Positions 59,609 to 64,000 of a DNA stretch of 64,000 bases are shown one piece after another (position 1 is the first letter of the stretch; each line of letters opens with the position of its first letter). The DNA comes from Bacteroidota bacterium. GTDB taxonomy: Bacteria > Bacteroidota > Bacteroidia > Flavobacteriales_D > Crocinitomicaceae. The notes beneath the pieces are model-generated. The model did no database searches and had not been told where the DNA came from. It was given only the letters and a program-made list of their open reading frames with translations. The DNA is taken from assembly GCA_006226425.1 (NCBI GenBank), contig SBGX01000020.1:18496-82495 (forward strand). The letters run 5' to 3'. The position numbers were made by a program, and so were the translations under genes.

Positions 59609-61795
59609 ATGGCAAGCAAAAGAGAAAAAGCTTATCAGGACATGTTGGGACGGAGCCCCAAACACATCCAATTCAATGGGAAAAATTCCGATTTATACGG
59701 AAATTCCGTGTTTCACCACGACGTCATGCGCGAATACCTCCCCTCAGACGCATTTGATTCGATCATTGAGGCAATCCAAACCGGAGCTACCTTAGATCGT
59801 AAAATTGCTGATCAAGTGGCCTCTGCCATGAAAGATTGGGCCCTCACTAAAGGAGCCACTCATTACACACACTGGTTTCAACCTTTAACCGGAGCTACTG
59901 CCGAAAAACACGATGCCTTTTTCAAACCAATCGGACCTGGAAAGGCCATTGAACGCTTTGATGGAGATTTACTCGTTCAGCAAGAACCAGATGCTTCTTC
60001 TTTTCCAAACGGAGGAATCCGAAACACTTTCGAAGCCAGAGGATATACGGCCTGGGACCCTTCTTCTCCAGCTTTTGTCATTGGAAAGACACTTTGTATT
60101 CCAACCATCTTTATCTCTTACACAGGAGAGTCGCTTGACTATAAAATGCCTTTACTAAAAGCATTGCATGCAGTGGATAACGCAGCCAGCGAAGTTTGCC
60201 AGTATTTCGACAAGCAAGTCACCAGAGTAAATGCCACTCTGGGATGGGAACAGGAATACTTCCTGATCGATCAGGCCTTATTCAATGCCCGACCTGACAT
60301 CATGATGACTGGACGTGCACTCTTCGGACATTCGCCAGCCAAAGGACAGCAACTGGATGATCACTATTTCGGATCAATTCCTGAACGTGCCACGGCTTTT
60401 ATGCGCGAATTTGAGACGGAAGCCTTATTGCTTGGTATCCCCGTGACCACAAGACACAATGAAGTCGCTCCCAATCAATTTGAATGTGCCCCGATTTTCG
60501 AAGAATGTAACCTTGCGAATGACCACAATCTCCTGTTGATGGACTTGATGGAAAAAATTGCGCAAAAGCATCATTTCCGGGTACTCCTCCACGAAAAACC
60601 TTTTGCAGGTGTCAATGGTTCCGGGAAGCATAACAACTGGTCCCTGGGAACAAATACGGGAGTCAACTTACTTGCTCCAGGTAAAAATCCCAAATCCAAC
60701 CTGCAATTCCTGACATTCTTTGTCAACACAATCAAGGCCATTCATGACTACTCGGATATCCTAAGAGCGAGCATTGCCTCCGCCGGGAATGACCACCGTC
60801 TGGGTGCCAACGAAGCTCCTCCAGCCATCATCTCCGTATTCATCGGAAGTCAACTTTCCCAGGTTCTGGACGACCTGGAGAAAAGCGTGAAGGCAGGAAA
60901 AATGACACCGGAAGACAAAACGGAACTCAAATTGAACATTGGAAAAATTCCACAAATCCTGTTGGATAACACGGATCGCAACCGAACTTCTCCCTTTGCT
61001 TTCACTGGAAACAAATTCGAATTCCGAGCTGTCGGATCTTCTTCCAACTGTGCCTCAGCCATGATTGCACTAAACACGATTGTCGCCAAACAATTGCGTG
61101 TATTCAAGAAAGAAGTGGACAAACGCATCGCTTCCGGAGAAGGGAAAGATGAAGCCATCCTCAAGCAACTTCAAAAAGACATCAAAGCCTCCAAAAAGAT
61201 TCGTTTCGAAGGAAATGGATACAGTGAGGACTGGGTCAAAGATGCAACGAAACGAGGATTGTCCAACTTAAAGGATACTCCACGAGCACTGGAGGTATGG
61301 GGCCATAAAGAAGTTAAAAAGCTCTTTGCTGAACTGGAGATCTTGACTGAGCGCGAACTCGAAGCCCGTCAGGAGATCGAATACGAAAAGTACATCCTAA
61401 AAGTGCAGATTGAAGCACGCATCATGAATGACATGGCTCAAAGTCACATCATTCCGGCAGTCATCGACTATCAGAACCGAATCATCAAAAATATCCAGGG
61501 ACTAAATGATGTTCTCGGAGCCAAAGCTGCCAAAGAGGCCGGAAAAACACAACTCCTGATTCTGGAAGATTTATCCCGTCACCTCAATGAACTTAAGTCG
61601 AACTGTGACCAAATGCTCCTGGCACGTAAAAAAGCCAATAAACTGGATCATGCTGCGGAAAAAGCCACCGCTTATTGCGACGAGGTTAAAAAGTATTTTG
61701 AACCTATCCGCTATCACGCCGACAAACTCGAACTCCTGGTCGATGACAGCCAATGGCCTTTGCCAAAATTCAGAGAAATTCTTTTCGCCAGATAG
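59609..61795 (+). CDS. glnN: Glutamine synthetase type III
   Basis: A 728-residue GSIII, the large form found in Bacteroidota and some other bacteria. GATHYTHWFQPLTGATAEKHDAFF and EARGYTAWDPSSPAF are GSIII hallmarks. The metal and glutamate-binding region is in WEQEYFLID and RHNEVAPNQFECAPIF; KHNNWSLGTN and NRTSPFAFTGNKFEFRAVGSSSN are nucleotide and active-site motifs. A long helical C-terminal part (about 520-728) follows. It makes glutamine from glutamate, ammonia and ATP. Monocistronic, with its own promoter and a strong terminator. Confidence 0.97.
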   Translation: MASKREKAYQDMLGRSPKHIQFNGKNSDLYGNSVFHHDVMREYLPSDAFDSIIEAIQTGATLDRKIADQVASAMKDWALTKGATHYTHWFQPLTGATAEKHDAFFKPIGPGKAIERFDGDLLVQQEPDASSFPNGGIRNTFEARGYTAWDPSSPAFVIGKTLCIPTIFISYTGESLDYKMPLLKALHAVDNAASEVCQYFDKQVTRVNATLGWEQEYFLIDQALFNARPDIMMTGRALFGHSPAKGQQLDDHYFGSIPERATAFMREFETEALLLGIPVTTRHNEVAPNQFECAPIFEECNLANDHNLLLMDLMEKIAQKHHFRVLLHEKPFAGVNGSGKHNNWSLGTNTGVNLLAPGKNPKSNLQFLTFFVNTIKAIHDYSDILRASIASAGNDHRLGANEAPPAIISVFIGSQLSQVLDDLEKSVKAGKMTPEDKTELKLNIGKIPQILLDNTDRNRTSPFAFTGNKFEFRAVGSSSNCASAMIALNTIVAKQLRVFKKEVDKRIASGEGKDEAILKQLQKDIKASKKIRFEGNGYSEDWVKDATKRGLSNLKDTPRALEVWGHKEVKKLFAELEILTERELEARQEIEYEKYILKVQIEARIMNDMAQSHIIPAVIDYQNRIIKNIQGLNDVLGAKAAKEAGKTQLLILEDLSRHLNELKSNCDQMLLARKKANKLDHAAEKATAYCDEVKKYFEPIRYHADKLELLVDDSQWPLPKFREILFAR

Positions 61796-61812
61796 AAGGA
61801 AATCCTTTAACT

Positions 61813-61845
61813 AAAAAATCCCGTCGCTAAATGACGGGATTTTTT
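61813..61845. terminator. Bidirectional terminator after glnN
   Basis: Perfect 13-base stem AAAAAATCCCGTC / GACGGGATTTTTT with a 7-base loop, followed by more T. It serves glnN on the plus strand and, in reverse, the minus-strand T9SS gene ending at 61878. Confidence 0.9.
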
Positions 61846-61877
61846 TATCATACACTTATAGTAGATGCTGTTCTTCG

Positions 61878-64000
61878 TTAAAGCTTGATTACCCGCTGGG
61901 TGATTCGTTGCCCCTTCCACGCATACTCTAACAAATAGATTCCAGGTCGGTAGTTCTCAAAATCAAGCGTGTTCTTTTGTTGATTGAGTTGATAGGTCCC
62001 CAGAACTTGTCCGCTTAGCGCATAAACATGAACTTCGGTCAACTGATCGGATAATCCGTTCACATATAACTGCTGCCCTCCTTTTACTGGATTCGGATAA
62101 ACTACCAAAGCCTCCGTGCGCTCCTTGGCCGTCAGTCCGCTGGTTGATTCTATTGTACACAAGTTGACTGAGGTATTTGTGATGATCGGCTCATTGAAAT
62201 CAAAGTAGATGTACGCTGTATTATGGATTTCATCATTCAACTCCATCGCTGCTTTCGGCTTGATCTTATAACTCACGTGTCCCTGCGAACCCTGAGGATC
62301 AGACATACTATCCGGCAAATTGATATTCGTAAACTTAAATAGCAGGCGATGTCCCTCCAACATCGGCAGTACTTCATGACTCGATTCAATCACCTGAAAC
62401 GTACTCAAATCCAACTGTTGATCCAGGGTATCTACTAACAACACATTGATCGCCTCGGCATTTCCGGTATTTTGAAAATGGATGGTATAGCGGAATTCAT
62501 CTTCGTAACCTGGCTCTACCCGCATTGGCCAGGTATCCTTTTTGTTGGGGTCGTAAGAATTAACGACTTCAAAACACTGTTCCATGAAATTATTCGCTAA
62601 ATTGATATCCCCGGCCGGAGGAGTAATCATGGCTTCCATGCAAATCCAATCCCCGATTTGTGCCGTTGTGTCGACTAAAATATCGAAGCACACATGACGT
62701 AAGGGCTCATGTTGAAAGTTACTATCCACATAACTGATCAAAACAGTATCCCCATTTACGAAATAAGGATATTCCGGCAGGTTGTCCGTTAGCAAATCAA
62801 AATTTCCCCAGGCCTTGATGTCCACTCGCACCAGACTGTCTGTTTCGGATTGCCAGCCCGAAGCACAGTTCAATTGTTCCACATAACTCACATCGTCAAT
62901 TGTTGCACACATTACACTTTTGATTCCAGGGCGCAAAAGTCCACCTGAGAGATTTCTTAACCTCAAATCAAAAGAGTCCACCTGTGCAACTATCAGTGTA
63001 TCACACTTTAACTCGACATCAAACGACGCATGATTATTGGAGGCATCAAAAACGATGTCAAAAACGTGATCCTGATTCACACAACTTTTACGCAAAGTTA
63101 TTTCATTGGTATCCAAAACAACCCGATAAGATCCGTCAGGCACACTAAATGAATAAACACCATCCTTATTTGTGTATCTTTTCTGCAAAAAATTTCCCTG
63201 ATCATCATACAATGCAACCGGCATTCCGAACAAGGCAATATCCGAATTCGCATCATAGATACAACTTTCGTTCAAATCCCGATAGGTAATCCCACTAATC
63301 ACATTTGTATTTGAAGAGCAATTGTTTGGATTTGATACCCCAACCATGCCACAAACCTGATCAGCCTCATACAAACACTGAAGATCCATTCCGGGAACAA
63401 AGTTGGGATGACATTTCCCCCAAAAATCAATAGCTGCAGATTGCAAAGTTACTGGGTACTCAGGCAAACATTCATTATAACAAGATAATTTCAATTCGAT
63501 CAGTTCAGGAGGAAAGTAAGTAATATGTCTGGCTCCGATGTCAAGGGACTTTAAATGTTCAGGAAGTTTAAAAATGGTGTCCATAAACGTATTACAATCA
63601 AAAATCCTCAATTTATTAATTTCCTCTGGCAACTTATATTGGAAGCTCATATCAAACTTATCAAACAAAGCGACTACCTCGACTTCCTTTAATTGAACAC
63701 AATGACGGAAATCAGGAAAAATTGATTTTTCCTGAAAATAAGCCTGCGCCTGGTAGTATCTTTTGAGGAATTTAGGGATATGAGTTATGTACTTTGAATT
63801 CGTGTTGTACAAGAGAATTTCTTCTAAACTATCTGGTAAATCCCCTAACTCTAACTCATCATTGCAATCACTAGCAACTAGTTTTTTCAAGCCGGCCGGA
63901 AACAATAATTGTCCATTGACTGCCGCCCCTTGAAACTCCAAATGTTCTACAGTTTTAGGTATATATACTCCCCCGGGAATCGGAGGAGCAGTTCCTATAC
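61878..64000 (-). CDS. Leucine-rich, T9SS-sorted surface protein, N-terminus beyond the right edge
   Basis: Open frame of 707 codons with no start before the window ends, so the N-terminus is missing. The visible start is leucine-rich-repeat-like (LPDSLEEILLYN, LPEHLKSLDIGARHI, FPPELIELKLSC), like internalin/BspA surface proteins. A SdrD-B-like or carboxypeptidase-like beta domain follows (ITYRDLNESCIYDANSD, NKDGVYSFSVPDGSYRV), then a DUF11/DUF7619-type repeat (DPNKKDTWPM, IHFQNTGNAEAINVLLVDTLD, AYIYFDFNEPIITNTS). The last ~80 residues are a type A T9SS domain (VVYPNPVKGGQQLYV, GIYLLEYAWKGQRITQRVIKL). Confidence 0.88.
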   Translation of the reverse strand, partial: IGTAPPIPGGVYIPKTVEHLEFQGAAVNGQLLFPAGLKKLVASDCNDELELGDLPDSLEEILLYNTNSKYITHIPKFLKRYYQAQAYFQEKSIFPDFRHCVQLKEVEVVALFDKFDMSFQYKLPEEINKLRIFDCNTFMDTIFKLPEHLKSLDIGARHITYFPPELIELKLSCYNECLPEYPVTLQSAAIDFWGKCHPNFVPGMDLQCLYEADQVCGMVGVSNPNNCSSNTNVISGITYRDLNESCIYDANSDIALFGMPVALYDDQGNFLQKRYTNKDGVYSFSVPDGSYRVVLDTNEITLRKSCVNQDHVFDIVFDASNNHASFDVELKCDTLIVAQVDSFDLRLRNLSGGLLRPGIKSVMCATIDDVSYVEQLNCASGWQSETDSLVRVDIKAWGNFDLLTDNLPEYPYFVNGDTVLISYVDSNFQHEPLRHVCFDILVDTTAQIGDWICMEAMITPPAGDINLANNFMEQCFEVVNSYDPNKKDTWPMRVEPGYEDEFRYTIHFQNTGNAEAINVLLVDTLDQQLDLSTFQVIESSHEVLPMLEGHRLLFKFTNINLPDSMSDPQGSQGHVSYKIKPKAAMELNDEIHNTAYIYFDFNEPIITNTSVNLCTIESTSGLTAKERTEALVVYPNPVKGGQQLYVNGLSDQLTEVHVYALSGQVLGTYQLNQQKNTLDFENYRPGIYLLEYAWKGQRITQRVIKL

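Noticed and set aside
1..64000. CRISPR arrays, tRNA or rRNA genes, insertion sequences, prophage or anti-phage systems
   Set aside because: No direct-repeat arrays, no transposase or integrase motifs, no defence-type gene clusters and no RNA-gene signatures were found; the gene content looks like ordinary core chromosome plus secreted-protein genes.

Overview
The window is chromosomal DNA from a member of the Bacteroidota, most likely of the order Flavobacteriales; the genus cannot be named from sequence alone. Several things point this way: type IX secretion (T9SS) cargo with type A and type B sorting domains, a PorV/PorQ-family protein next to a gingipain-like (C25) sortase, an alpha/beta-fused branched-chain E1 dehydrogenase, glutamine synthetase III, a short MenE, DUF4924, and promoters of the Bacteroidota form (-33 TTTG, about 20 bases, -7 TAnnTTTG) in front of many genes. 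Coding density is very high. Convergent neighbours often overlap by 4-27 bases. I see no rRNA, tRNA, insertion sequence, CRISPR array or prophage.

Region by region. 1-3.2 kb: the start of an exported protein leaving the left edge, a LuxR-type response regulator, and a two-gene polyamine unit (an AdoMet decarboxylase fused to spermidine synthase, plus a ureohydrolase). 3.2-7.8 kb: DUF4924, an Skp/OmpH-like lipoprotein, a SiaC-type regulator, a BadF-type kinase, a small Ser/Thr kinase and a beta-barrel protein. 7.9-14 kb: gamma-carbonic-anhydrase-like protein, PdhC and PdhA, a DUF3298 lipoprotein with cytidine deaminase, then MtaB and ApaG. 14-23.3 kb, mostly minus strand: a TPR membrane protein, a 1088-residue type B T9SS cargo, an M16 peptidase pair, a nitronate-monooxygenase-type protein, a SiaB-type kinase and a YkgJ-type cysteine-cluster protein. 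23.4-31 kb: an Lpd-like flavoprotein without its redox cysteines, RarA, an LpxL-type acyltransferase, a sialidase-like lipoprotein, thioredoxin, MenE, a membrane J-domain protein and SmpB. 31-41 kb, minus strand: an M43 metalloprotease cargo, fused 2-oxoacid E1, a coiled-coil membrane protein, an aldehyde dehydrogenase, PurS and phosphatidylserine synthase. 41-51 kb, plus strand: the PorV2/PorU2-like pair, then a propeller-sensor SpoIIE phosphatase and a small membrane protein. 51-64 kb: NlpC/P60 and S41 peptidases, a DUF1573 lipoprotein, a 46-residue cysteine-rich protein under a Fur/PerR-like operator, alanine dehydrogenase, a PNGase-F-like T9SS cargo with an inserted LamG domain, glutamine synthetase III, and a leucine-rich T9SS cargo leaving the right edge.

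Three themes connect the genes. First, surface secretion: four or five large exported proteins plus a sortase/shuttle-like pair. Second, a possible partner-switching circuit: SiaC at 5 kb, SiaB at 22 kb and a membrane-anchored PP2C phosphatase at 47 kb are the three protein types that work together in the Pseudomonas Sia system, here scattered and without an adjacent diguanylate cyclase. Third, central metabolism of 2-oxo acids, polyamines, nitrogen, menaquinone and phospholipid. The strongest candidates for something undescribed are the small cysteine-rich gene with its operator, the disulfide-less Lpd homologue, the LamG-split PNGase-F-like protein, and the dispersed Sia-type module.
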